Source: Phymatolithon calcareum (lineage: Eukaryota; Rhodophyta; Florideophyceae; Hapalidiales). From it: DNA of 64,000 nt. Of this stretch, positions 21,979 through 30,877 are shown piece by piece. The notes under the pieces are model-generated. The model was not told where the DNA came from, did no database searches, and worked only from the letters and a program-made list of their open reading frames with translations. Both the position numbers and the translations under genes were made by a program. Position 1 is the stretch's first letter, and every line of letters starts with the position of its first letter. The stretch lies in assembly GCA_977006965.1 (NCBI GenBank), contig OZ345357.1, positions 2,046,001 to 2,110,000 of the forward strand, read 5' to 3'.

Positions 21979-22847
21979 AAGAGACTATCGAATCGCTTCC
22001 TCTTCCAATGGCCTCTGTCGACCTTTGTATGTTTCTGCCTTTCCTTGCTGTCCACCTCCACTTTTCATTGCCAGAATAGGAGCCGAAAAGCGTGCTCTCC
22101 TTGGACTTCTTTTGGATCTCTGGAGGAAATAAAAATTTCCGTAATGAGTTGAAAAACAATATCCTTCAAACAGTCAGCAGTCCAGTGCCACAGAGTTTCT
22201 AAAAAAAGGCTTCGTCGTGTCCGCACCTCGTCGAACGGGACGTACAGGATCTCAAATGCCATTATTACTCCATAAATTGGTTGCGGCGTGCGGCTCTTGT
22301 CATTTCCGCACAATAGAAATACAGAACATGATAGCGTACATGATCGAATGGAATGACCCGGTGCGAAGCTTCATACCCTCTGATTAGTACAGTCATGAGA
22401 TCGAAAAGGAATTTGGCAAAGACGTAGAAATCGAGAGCGTGCAGCAAATGATAAAGGATTGGGATATGGATCAGAAGATTGAAAAAGAACGTCCAAAAAG
22501 ACTATACAGCTAGAATGGAAAAAAGACGAAGAAGGATATTCAAGAAGAATCCACTCCTCGGCGTCGGCAAAGACCCACTGGTCCTTACCCTAAAATGAAG
22601 CTCTCATAGAAACCGTTGTGTCCAATCGTTCATGGGAAGAATTCCAAGGAATCTGTCACTTTTGGAAGACAAACTTGGGCGACTGGGGAAATGGGGCACA
22701 TTACCATGCAGCAAGTGACGCTCAAGCCTTCATCGATAAGAGAAGAAGAAAGGAGAGTCGCAATGGCGATTAATATGAGCCTCAACTATACTCATTAAGT
22801 TGTAGGACGGTGAGCAAAGCAAGAACAGCCGGAATCAAGGTGCCTTT
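21979..22847. other. No recognisable gene
   Basis: Short open frames on both strands only. An Asp/Glu/Lys-rich stretch around 22,390-22,510 (+) shows no family pattern and is not started convincingly. Confidence 0.5.
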
Positions 22848-23076
22848 TAAGCTCCCGTTGCGTAGCGAGCCACATTTACAATAAATTGCAATATTTTAGA
22901 TTGGGACTATTCACAGAGGCAATTTGACACAATCGAGGTTGTCGTAAATCGTAAACGGAATAGAATATATTTGCAGACACTCAGTGTGAGAAGTACCTCT
23001 AGACCTGGCTAAAATTAAATAAAATTAATTAAATTTGAAACTAAAGTTATGGTACTGCGCGAGCCTGCGAGCCCAC
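22848..23076 (+). repeat. Dispersed copy of the 622-862 segment of the 6.1-kb unit
   Basis: Begins CTCCCGTTGCGTAGCGAGCC and runs through TTTACAATAAA, an A/T-rich region and ACTAAAGTTATGGTACTGCG, ending at the GAGCCCAC motif. It aligns over its whole length with 622-862 of unit A, with moderate divergence. The shared 3' boundary suggests a mobile or recombinogenic sequence. Confidence 0.75.
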
Positions 23077-23954
23077 AATTTTTTAGTTGTCAAACTGATG
23101 AAACAGTTCTGAATTGCGCGAGCCAATTAAATTCAAATAAATGCAGTGAGTCAATCATATCATTTACGTAACTTTTCAGATGGCCGTTTTCCAAAAACAA
23201 CGCTTGTTCCAAAACCAACGTTCAAAACGGTACAAAAACAAGCATTGATATATCGTTAAATTTAGCAATTTTCATATAATTTAACAAACAAATCTGAATA
23301 AAGCTACATTCAGTTGCCAAAACAAGCCTGGTTTGGGCTGACAACCGTAAGTCGTTTTTGAGATATAGTTGCTCAAAGTTGCAAAAAATGCCGTTTTTCG
23401 GCATAAATGCCGTTTTGGACACAGGCAACTGAAACAAACTAATCAGCTTTGTCTCAAAATTTTGCCACAGCCGAACAGGTTACAGTTTTGTGATAAAAAC
23501 GTTGGCCATTGTTTCTGAGTTCTAAATCAGGAAGGCTCTCTACGGCCTTTCTTCTTTCTGAAAAAGGCATGCCGAAGCGCGATATTCAGAAAAACGGCAT
23601 TAAAAACAACGATACCGAAAACCTGAATGCCGCTTACGGAACTTCAAAATTTCAAAATGTAATAGCCCAACCACCACTGTCATCACGTCACGTGATTCAC
23701 TGTGTAATCCTCTGATTGTCATCACTGTATGACTTCCTGTCTTGGATATTGAAATTTGTCAGTTTCCCGCATCTCCCTGTTGCGCAGCCACGATTTTGAA
23801 AATGGTAAGCGAGGGGTTCACGGAGAATGCAGTGCAGGAATGTACAGGATAGCTTTCCCATATAGAAGGAACGCAGACTTGCGAACGGCCACACCTGCAC
23901 AGAAAAACTGCCTGCACACTTGCGTCGTTCCCTTGCTGTACCCTATCCGGAGTT
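23077..23954. other. AT-rich spacer without gene
   Basis: No supported coding sequence. The stretch at 23,675-23,730 (CACGTCACGTGATTCACTGT and what follows) shares blocks with the foldback arms at 24,290-24,340, so the left flank is related to the element. Confidence 0.5.
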
Positions 23955-23978
23955 AATGGTAGCACCCCCGCCCACCCC

Positions 23979-24020
23979 CCTTTTCTGCAACTAACCTGCG
24001 CAGGTTAGTTGCAGAAAAGG
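23979..24020. repeat. Perfect 42-bp palindrome
   Basis: Centred on TGCGCA at 23,999/24,000, core AACCTGCGCAGGTT, ends CCTTTT/AAAAGG. Mirror copy at 25,834-25,875, where one base near the outer end differs. Confidence 0.95.
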
Positions 24021-24384
24021 ATGATTATAAATTAAAAAAGTCCACTTCTGGAATAAAATCAAACCAATAAAAGTCATTTCGATCAAAGTTCGTGGCGTAA
24101 AGTCGCGAGAAACAAAAGCGCTTACTGCATTCCTTACAGTGTGGCTGATCTTTGTGTCGAAGCTTGAACGCGGTGGGTGCGCGCTCTCCTTGCTGCACGT
24201 ACCTTGATAGTAACGACGTGCTCCGACGGCACCAGGGCCAAGCCACCGATGGCACGTGTGTCCCGTGCCATCGGAACCCCCAAAAGTTCCCAGATGATCA
24301 CGTGACGTCGATGACAATCAGAGGATTACACAGTGATGACAATCAGAGGATTTTCCTGCACTGCATTCTCCGTGGAGAATGCGC

Positions 24385-24438
24385 AATCATCCTTTTCTGC
24401 AACTAACCTGCGCAGGTTAGTTGCAGAAAAGGATGATT
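24385..24438. repeat. Perfect 54-bp palindrome
   Basis: Same core as 23,979-24,020, extended to AATCATCC/GGATGATT. Mirror copy at 25,416-25,469. Confidence 0.95.
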
Positions 24439-24725
24439 ATAAATTAAAAAAGTCCACTTCTGGAATAAAATCAAACCAATAAAAGTCATTTCCCGTAGCC
24501 CCCAGCGAAACTGTAATGGAAACTGAAGTGTCACGTCTCTATTTCTACGACGTCGTATCATCGGAAGGCCGGAATGGCCATTCCGGTGAGGCGCTGAAAA
24601 TCGCAAACCGAAAGGTGGCGTTGAATGGGTCTTGATTTGGTAAGCACGCGTGCTTCGTCAAGCTCGCAGCCTGGTACTTAAAAACCCCAAAAAAGCTGAA
24701 CGCGGATACATCATGGCAAATCACC

Positions 24726-25124
24726 ATGGCTTCCCCTGCACTCGATCATCTGGATAGCGGGCCCACCGACGGCAGCTTACCGTTGCACTCCGGTCCGAAA
24801 AGAATTGACCGCCCGAGAAAGTACAGTCTGATGCGGGCAATTTTTGGTGGTACTGTGTTCCTCCTTGGCGTCGGTATTTCTGTGTTCAAAGGCCCCAGTT
24901 TTCTCAACCTTGCCTGGACACTGGGTGCTACATACGTCGCACCGAGGCCAATATTTTATCTCGTCCACGTGTCCGTAATCCAATTTCGGGGACTGTACTG
25001 CGCGAGCCTGCGAGCCCACAATCCCTATGTCATAACGTTAGGAGCCCACATGGTATGTAGTCTTATTGGTTCAATTGAACCAATAAGACTAGTATACTTA
25101 AGTACAGCAATGTGGTTCCGATGA
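24726..25124 (+). pseudogene. Truncated copy of the 142-aa membrane-protein gene
   Basis: From the promoter leader through codon ~73 this matches the gene at 26,064: same start MASPALDHLDSG, same GGTVFLLGVGISVF membrane segment, same LAWTLGATYVAP. After about 24,944 homology stops abruptly and the frame runs on through unrelated sequence, including the TACTGCGCGAGC motif and a palindrome, to a stop at 25,124. A TATA-like TTAAAAA replaces the TATAAAA of the intact gene. It could be expressed as a chimeric 132-residue product, but it looks like a captured 5' gene fragment. Confidence 0.7.
25058..25091. repeat. Perfect 34-bp palindrome in the foldback spacer
   Basis: TAGTCTTATTGGTTCAA followed by its exact complement, with no loop. 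Unrelated in sequence to the arm palindromes. Confidence 0.95.
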
Positions 25125-25151
25125 TTTTGTTTTGTGTTTTGGGGAATTCCC

Positions 25152-25899
25152 CGTTCAGCTTTTTTGGGGTTTTTAAGTACCAGGCTGCGAGCTTGACGAA
25201 GCACGCGTGCTTACCAAATCAAGACCCATTCAACGCCACCTTTCGGTTTGCGATTTTCAGCGCCTCACCGGAATGGCCATTCCGGCCTTCCGATGATACG
25301 ACGTCGTAGAAATAGAGACGTGACACTTCAGTTTCCATTACAGTTTCGCTGGGGGCTACGGGAAATGACTTTTATTGGTTTGATTTTATTCCAGAAGTGG
25401 ACTTTTTTAATTTATAATCATCCTTTTCTGCAACTAACCTGCGCAGGTTAGTTGCAGAAAAGGATGATTGCGCATTCTCCACGGAGAATGCAGTGCAGGA
25501 AAATCCTCTGATTGTCATCACTGTGTAATCCTCTGATTGTCATCGACGTCACGTGATCATCTGGGAACTTTTGGGGGTTCCGATGGCACGGGACACACGT
25601 GCCATCGGTGGCTTGGCCCTGGTGCCGTCGGAGCACGTCGTTACTATCAAGGTACGTGCAGCAAGGAGAGCGCGCACCCACCGCGTTCAAGCTTCGACAC
25701 AAAGATCAGCCACACTGTAAGGAATGCAGTAAGCGCTTTTGTTTCTCGCGACTTTACGCCACGAACTTTGATCGAAATGACTTTTATTGGTTTGATTTTA
25801 TTCCAGAAGTGGACTTTTTTAATTTATAATCATCCTTTTCTGCAACTAACCTGCGCAGGTTAGTTGCAGAACAGGGGAGTGGGCGGGGGTGCTACCATT
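25152..25899. repeat. Foldback structure, right 748-bp arm
   Basis: Mirror of 23,955-24,702 about a centre at 24,927; the spacer is 449 bp. One frame here (to 25,829) ends in HKDQPHCKECSKRFCFSRLY, which resembles half a C2H2 zinc finger but lacks the histidine pair. I do not call it a gene. The outer end abuts, without a gap, the smaller inverted repeat that starts at 25,900. Confidence 0.95.
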
Positions 25900-26054
25900 C
25901 CGTGATGTATCCGCGTTCAGCTTTTTTGGGGTTTTATAGCCCAGGCTGCGAGCTTGCGAAGCACGGACGCAAGCTCGCAGCCTGCGAAGCACGGACGCAA
26001 GCTCGCAGCCTGGGCTATAAAACCCCAAAAAAGCTGAACGCGGATACATCACGG
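25900..26054. repeat. Small inverted repeat of the promoter region
   Basis: Arms of 59 nt (25,900-25,958 and 25,996-26,054) are exact complements. Between and across them a 28-bp direct repeat (GAAGCACGGACGCAAGCTCG and what follows) occurs twice. Each arm contains TATAAAA and the CCCCAAAAAAGCTGAACGCG leader, giving two back-to-back promoters. Confidence 0.9.
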
Positions 26055-26063
26055 CAAATCACC
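26008..26063 (+). promoter_or_regulatory. TATA promoter and leader of the 142-aa gene
   Basis: GGCTATAAAACCCC lies about 50 bp before the ATG at 26,064. A near-copy precedes the truncated gene at 24,726, and inverted copies occur at the inner end of the right foldback arm and at 25,900-25,958. Confidence 0.65.
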
Positions 26064-26492
26064 ATGGCTTCCCCTGCACTCGATCATCTGGATAGCGGGC
26101 CCACCGACGGCAGCTTACCATTGCACTCCGGTCCGCAAAGAATTGGCCGCCCGAGAAGGTACAGTCTGATGAGGGCAAGTTTCGGCGGCACAGTGTTCCT
26201 CCTTGGCGTCGGTATTTCGGTGTTCAGAGGCCCCAGTTTTCTCAACCTTGCCTGGACACTGGGTGCTACATACGTCGCACCGAAGATTGTTCATGCATTT
26301 GAGAATGACGATGATGGTCAGGTCGACGTTGGTGTGTCTGCACTCGGAACACAGCTCAGGTTTACTGTTACGCAAGGACTCCGCGGACGAGACGTTGAAC
26401 CAAACCTACAAGCAGCGCCTGATGATAGCGGTACTTACAACGCAGAAGACGCCGAACCCGGCACAGGACCGCATTCTGATGAAATGGTTTAA
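26064..26492 (+). CDS. Small single-TM protein of unknown function, 142 aa
   Basis: ATG at 26,064 in the context CACCATGG, stop at 26,490-26,492. Basic N-terminal segment (residues 1-38, with RIGRPRRYSLMR), then one hydrophobic helix at about 39-73 (GGTVFLLGVGISVF, LNLAWTLGATYVAP), then an acidic, low-complexity tail ending in DEMV. The basic-before-hydrophobic layout suggests an anchored protein with a soluble acidic tail; topology is inference. I recognise no family. Reality is supported by the TATA box, the consensus-like start context and a duplicated 5' half at 24,726 in which the coding frame is conserved despite substitutions. The gene sits directly beside the foldback structure that carries several copies of its promoter. 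Confidence 0.6.
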   Translation: MASPALDHLDSGPTDGSLPLHSGPQRIGRPRRYSLMRASFGGTVFLLGVGISVFRGPSFLNLAWTLGATYVAPKIVHAFENDDDGQVDVGVSALGTQLRFTVTQGLRGRDVEPNLQAAPDDSGTYNAEDAEPGTGPHSDEMV

Positions 26493-26878
26493 CAGCAACG
26501 AATCATTTTTGAGATAGATGAGGCACCGCAGCTCGGTCGAAAGATGTATATATCGCGAGTGCTACTTCTCTGTCGTCAGACTGATGCCTAGCCAAGTATC
26601 GAGGACTCCAGAGCCGCAGAAGGCCAACCAGGTGGTTAGGCATCTGTCCTGCAAAGCAATCTAGTGTAGGGAGGAAAACAGAGAAATGAATGCGACGTAC
26701 GCGGTCATCATTGCCGCAATTTTCACTCGCAGCATACGACAGACTAAAATAAAATGTAAAGAAAACTAATGCCGGACATTTACAACTTCATACATACTGT
26801 AGAAAAACTCCTCTCTCAAGCCAAAAAACGGGGTTGAAAACGATCCGCCCTTGTCCGATTCAACATCCTAAGACCATT
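26493..26878. other. Convergent 3' spacer
   Basis: Spacer between the 142-aa gene (+) and the coiled-coil gene (-). No feature beyond A/T-rich stretches (AAAATAAAATGTAAAGAAAA near 26,745). Confidence 0.5.
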
Positions 26879-29800
26879 TTACCCGAAGAGCCCAAAATTC
26901 TTTCGCTTCCTCTTCGACACGACTTCCTCAGCTCCCGAAGATCCCGACGGCGGCCCATCCTTTCTCCCCGATGAGGCCGCCCCTCCATCCTTCTTGGTCC
27001 TCGCCCTCCACTCAGGACTTTTAGCCTGCATGCGTCTCGCCGCCACACCACGTCTCGACCCACTAGGCACAAGTCCGCCTGCCTGCACAACGTCCCTTTC
27101 AGCCTGCTCCCTAGCATATCTCTCCCACTGTTTCGCCTCATCTGCTTTTGCCTTCAAATCCTTATCCTTCTGCAGAAGTTCAGCCTCCAATCCCTTCCGT
27201 GCTGCTTTCTCAGCCGCGATTTGAACTTTGGCATTTTCCTGTGCCATCGCGGCAGCTGAGGCCGCGTCCACTGCATTTTGCTCGGCCATCGCGGCTGCCG
27301 CTACGGCCTGTTCGGCGTGCTCCTTGAATTCGCTCATTTGGTTGCGGAGGGCGTCCTCGCGTGCACGCGACTCCCGCTGCAGTTCTTTGAGTGCTCGCTG
27401 CGACTCTGCGGCATCCATGCTCTGCGATGCGCTTGCTTCTCGGGCGCGAAGCGACTCCTCGTACTTTGCAGTTGTATTACGCAGTTCTTCGTGCGTGGTT
27501 TCATTGTCGGCAATTGACTGCATCAGGTCATGTCGCAATTTTTCTGCTTCTCGTTCCGAGTCGCGCAATTTATCCTCCAATTGTTCCAGCTTTTCTCGGT
27601 TGCTGCGCACCTCGGCACGTAACGCATCTGCTTCGCCTGCCTCCGCTTCCAATTGTGAGATGCTCCTGTGCCTGGCGGCTAATCCTTCGTTTTCCATGCG
27701 CTCGTTCAGAAGGTTGCTCTCACTCGCTTCAAGTGCATTCTTCAAATCATTTGCTCTCCGGTTTGCCTCATCCAAGTTAGATTGCATCTCACTAATTAGC
27801 AAGCGCTCCCCTTCACGAACGGATTCAAGGTTGTCGTACTTATTCTGCAATTCCCGCTGGTCTTCGACGAGCAAGTTTTGTCGCGCATTTGCATTCCGTA
27901 GTTTTGTTTGCATATCGCGCTTCAATTCCCGGATCTTTTTCTCCAGTTCTGCCTTTCCAATTTCCGCTTCCTTGGCTGCAAATTTTGCGTTTTCGATTTC
28001 CACTTCCAAGTTCGCCATATCCCTGCACTTCAGACATTTCTTCCCTGATCCATCTCGCTTCATATTTGCGATTTGTTCCTTGAGTTCGTCGTTTTCCACT
28101 TGATGCTCCTCCAACAATTTTTCAAGCTGCACCTTCTCCTCAGCAATTTCGTCGTACTTATTTTCCAGAACATTGATCGTCAACTCAGTCTCATCAGTTA
28201 TCTGCCGCATAGTGTCGTATGCGCTTTGCAGTTCTTCCGAGATATCAATATCCTCACTCTCATCCCCCTTCGAAGAAGGACTAGTTTGTTTCTGACCGAC
28301 CGCCTCGGCGATCATCTCCCTCATTTCGCCGACTTGCGCTGCGATCTTGTTTCGCTCATTGACAATCTCCTCCAATGCGCCGATGACGGCGTCGCGCTCG
28401 CTGGCAATTTTCGTCAGCTCCGCCGCGAGCGCAGGCGGGAGTTCTCTACGCTCCTGTTGCTTTGCAAGTTTGATTCCACCCTGCGATCGGCTTTTCGCTG
28501 GACCGGAACTGGGCTCTTCCATTGCAGGACCGGCACGCGGGAGGATCTGCACCGTGGAACCGCGCTTCAGTTTGCGGTAAAAAGATGGCTCTAGTGGCAC
28601 TTCAGTCCACTCCTTACTACCGTCCGCCTGATCCGGTGCGAAAACTTTCACCGTCATATCGGCACCATGGAGTTGTTGTAATGGAGAAGAGCGCGGTGCA
28701 GGTGGAGGCAAAGCGCTGGAATGAAATGGTGACTTTCGTGGAGTCCCGCGCTTGCGGTCGAGATACGGTGTCGAGTGCGCGGATCCATTATCCCGTGATC
28801 CATTGCCATCGCTGACGGTTTTCGGGGAATCGTCAACATCGCCCACTTCCTGTACATCATCCACAATCTGGCGGGCGCCGAAATCATCATCAAGAACTAC
28901 CTCTTCAGCAATAGGTGTGCCGATTCCGCTGACACCATGAAGTTCATCCTCGCTATCGGACATGGTACGCGTTGCACGACGCGGACCTGTAGGCTCGTAG
29001 CTGGGGGTGGTGAAAATCTCTTCATCATCGGAAGTCTGATCCACCTCTTCAGGGATATTTGTCGTGGATAAAAATTCATCAGCCTCCTGCTCGTACTCGG
29101 TCATTCTGATCCACGCGTCGCGCTGATCCTGCTCGCTTGAGTTAGATGCCGCACCAGGCGATCGTTTCCGCCAAGCAGAACGATGGTCAGGAGACGGAAT
29201 GGGGAGCGGTGAGGATGGCATGACAGGATCTGCGATAGTGGGATCCTGAAACTCGTCGTCGGTATAGGCATCTGAGAGGTCGTCGTGATACGTATCCTGA
29301 GAAGAGCTTGGGGATGGGAGCGCGTTGCGACCATAAAGGCCACGCTCGGACGCGCTGGTTTGACTTTCCGAGTCGTCGACGATTACCGTGGTGTCGTCGA
29401 CGTACGCTTTTTCCAAAAAATCACCATACTCTTCCGCATAGCGCTCGAGCTGTCGGCGATCGTGCGCAATGGACTCTGCCTCCCCCGAATTACCCGGAAG
29501 CTGGTCCTCCGTTGCGTTAGGCGATGCATTGTCGGAGTCGTATTCCAAATGCGCAGCGCCCTGTCCGTGAAACTTGAGGTCGTCGCGATAATCTTCGTCC
29601 GATTCCTCATCGTCAATAAGCACGCTCTCGTCCTGATTGAAGGCCTTATCTAAAAACGACATGGCCTCGCGAGCGTAATTCTCCAATTGTTGCTTTTCCG
29701 CGGCTGCCGACTTTTCCTCCAATGCCGCTTCGCCAAGCTCCTGTTCCTCAATCAGCACGTTTGCATCGCCGGCATCAGCCTTATCCAAAAATGACATGGC

Positions 29801-30208
29801 GGCCAAATACTGCTGTTCGAGTCGCTGCTTATCGCGTCGAATGCGCATGGCGGTGTACCGGCCCTGTCCCCTTGCGACTACAAGACTGTCCTTGGGGGAG
29901 ACCTTGCGCGCAGCGGCCACATTGTCCAAAATATGCACAGCCTCCTCGTGCAACTTTTGAAACGCAATACGATCGTCGGTCTTCACGGGTGCGGGTGCAT
30001 CGGCGATGAATGATTGTGCGGTCTCCCGAAAGCGGGAGAGGCGGGCGGCGTCTACGGGTTGCGCGGGAGGGGCGGCGGATGGGCCGGCGGCTGGAGATTT
30101 GCGGCGATTGTGTGCTCGGAGAAAAGCATCAGCTTCGGCTCGCAGCCCGCGGGAACGGCGGCGACGGACAGCTGTTTCGGAGCTGTCAGAATCGGAGCCT
30201 AGGCCCAT
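26879..30208 (-). CDS. Large coiled-coil protein with N-terminal FL-motif repeats, 1109 aa
   Basis: Start taken at the ATG at 30,208 (MGLGSDSDSSE). The frame is open a further 74 codons upstream but only to a GTG. The N-terminal half carries a repeated motif of the type A..FL.kA....sVliDDEE: EADAFLRAH, TAQSFIADA, AAMSFLDKADAGDANVLIEE, EAMSFLDKAFNQDESVLIDD, YGDFLEKAYVDDTTVIVDD and EADEFLSTT. Ser/Pro/Asp-rich linkers separate them. A central block (VFAPDQADGSKEWTEVPLEP) precedes a long heptad-rich coiled coil over roughly residues 640-1040, with a CLKC pair. The basic C-terminus ends KRKRKNFGLFG. No family recognised; a structural or scaffold role is inferred from the coiled coil. Single exon. 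A TATAC-GTACATTG-type motif lies 234 bp upstream of the ATG. Confidence 0.9.
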   Translation of the reverse strand: MGLGSDSDSSETAVRRRRSRGLRAEADAFLRAHNRRKSPAAGPSAAPPAQPVDAARLSRFRETAQSFIADAPAPVKTDDRIAFQKLHEEAVHILDNVAAARKVSPKDSLVVARGQGRYTAMRIRRDKQRLEQQYLAAMSFLDKADAGDANVLIEEQELGEAALEEKSAAAEKQQLENYAREAMSFLDKAFNQDESVLIDDEESDEDYRDDLKFHGQGAAHLEYDSDNASPNATEDQLPGNSGEAESIAHDRRQLERYAEEYGDFLEKAYVDDTTVIVDDSESQTSASERGLYGRNALPSPSSSQDTYHDDLSDAYTDDEFQDPTIADPVMPSSPLPIPSPDHRSAWRKRSPGAASNSSEQDQRDAWIRMTEYEQEADEFLSTTNIPEEVDQTSDDEEIFTTPSYEPTGPRRATRTMSDSEDELHGVSGIGTPIAEEVVLDDDFGARQIVDDVQEVGDVDDSPKTVSDGNGSRDNGSAHSTPYLDRKRGTPRKSPFHSSALPPPAPRSSPLQQLHGADMTVKVFAPDQADGSKEWTEVPLEPSFYRKLKRGSTVQILPRAGPAMEEPSSGPAKSRSQGGIKLAKQQERRELPPALAAELTKIASERDAVIGALEEIVNERNKIAAQVGEMREMIAEAVGQKQTSPSSKGDESEDIDISEELQSAYDTMRQITDETELTINVLENKYDEIAEEKVQLEKLLEEHQVENDELKEQIANMKRDGSGKKCLKCRDMANLEVEIENAKFAAKEAEIGKAELEKKIRELKRDMQTKLRNANARQNLLVEDQRELQNKYDNLESVREGERLLISEMQSNLDEANRRANDLKNALEASESNLLNERMENEGLAARHRSISQLEAEAGEADALRAEVRSNREKLEQLEDKLRDSEREAEKLRHDLMQSIADNETTHEELRNTTAKYEESLRAREASASQSMDAAESQRALKELQRESRAREDALRNQMSEFKEHAEQAVAAAAMAEQNAVDAASAAAMAQENAKVQIAAEKAARKGLEAELLQKDKDLKAKADEAKQWERYAREQAERDVVQAGGLVPSGSRRGVAARRMQAKSPEWRARTKKDGGAASSGRKDGPPSGSSGAEEVVSKRKRKNFGLFG

Positions 30209-30441
30209 CGGAAAGACAGGACGAAGGCCGGGAGGCGATGGCGGGAGGTCGTGAGAGGGAAGCGCGGGTGGATTCAGTCCAACGCTGAGCAGAGAGCGGT
30301 TCGACGCGGACCGAAAAGGTGTTAGGAGTTGCGTGCAAGGGGTTGAGCGCGCGTCCGGCGTGTGCTTTCTGGCGCGGCTCGTGGATACCTTGCTCCAAGT
30401 GACCGCTAGGGAAGGCTGCGCGGGACGCACGGCGCTTGTGA

Positions 30442-30455
30442 CAATGTACAGTATG
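30442..30455 (-). promoter_or_regulatory. Promoter-like motif CATACTGTACATTG
   Basis: On the coding strand of the coiled-coil gene this reads CATACTGTACATTG. It matches TATACAGTACATTG upstream of the SLR gene (53,487) and the BTB gene (57,766) in 12 of 14 bases. Confidence 0.45.
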
Positions 30456-30621
30456 TAGATTGGTAATTGATTGGCCCGGCTAATTCGCTAGTCCAGTCTT
30501 AAACGATCGTTTATCGATTAAATCGCTGTCGATGATTTCTTCAATAAATTTTCCAGAATTCAAGATTTTTCCTTATTGAATTGCACATATCTATATTTAC
30601 AAAATATTTTCATCCTGTACA

Positions 30622-30670
30622 TATTTTTGATATTAACAGTTAATATCAAAAATAGATGAGTTACTCATCT
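30622..30670. repeat. Two adjacent hairpins
   Basis: Perfect 15-nt arms (30,622-30,636 and 30,640-30,654, core TTTTTGATATTAA-CAG) are followed directly by AGATGAG-TTA-CTCATCT (30,654-30,670). They lie in the A/T-rich intergenic region upstream of the coiled-coil gene. Confidence 0.8.
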
Positions 30671-30877
30671 TTCAGCACTTTCAATTTGCAGCGATGTTTT
30701 TCATGAGTTAATCAGAACGAATATCATCTGAGCTATGAATGGCAAATATCCAGGTGATGCTGCATATCAGTCAGATGTCGATGTGTACATTGTATTTTTA
30801 AACAGGCAATTCAATTGTGATATCACCGGCCTGATAAATCATTATCATCATGCCTGCAAGTGCAAGTAGGCTTGATT

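Larger units (their letters stand above)
23955..24702. repeat. Foldback structure, left 748-bp arm
   Basis: Reverse complement of 25,152-25,899 throughout, with only a few mismatches at the outer end. It contains two perfect palindromes (23,979-24,020 and 24,385-24,438), each followed by the same ~60-bp A/T-rich block, an 18-bp palindrome (24,569-24,586), and at its inner end the promoter and leader of the small membrane-protein gene. No transposase could be recognised. The open frames within are mirror images in the two arms. Confidence 0.95.

Noticed and set aside
25599-25829. Zinc-finger protein gene in the foldback arm
   Set aside because: HCKECSKRF looks like half a C2H2 finger but the histidine pair is absent, and the frame has no good start; mirrored in the other arm without independent support.
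27228-28103. 291-codon plus-strand open frame
   Set aside because: Ser/Phe/Cys-rich antisense shadow of the coiled-coil gene; no domain, explained by the repetitive Glu/Ala/Lys codons on the other strand.
30209-30430. 74-codon N-terminal extension of the coiled-coil protein
   Set aside because: Begins at GTG; the first ATG (30,208) gives a normal start and leaves the promoter-like motif upstream.
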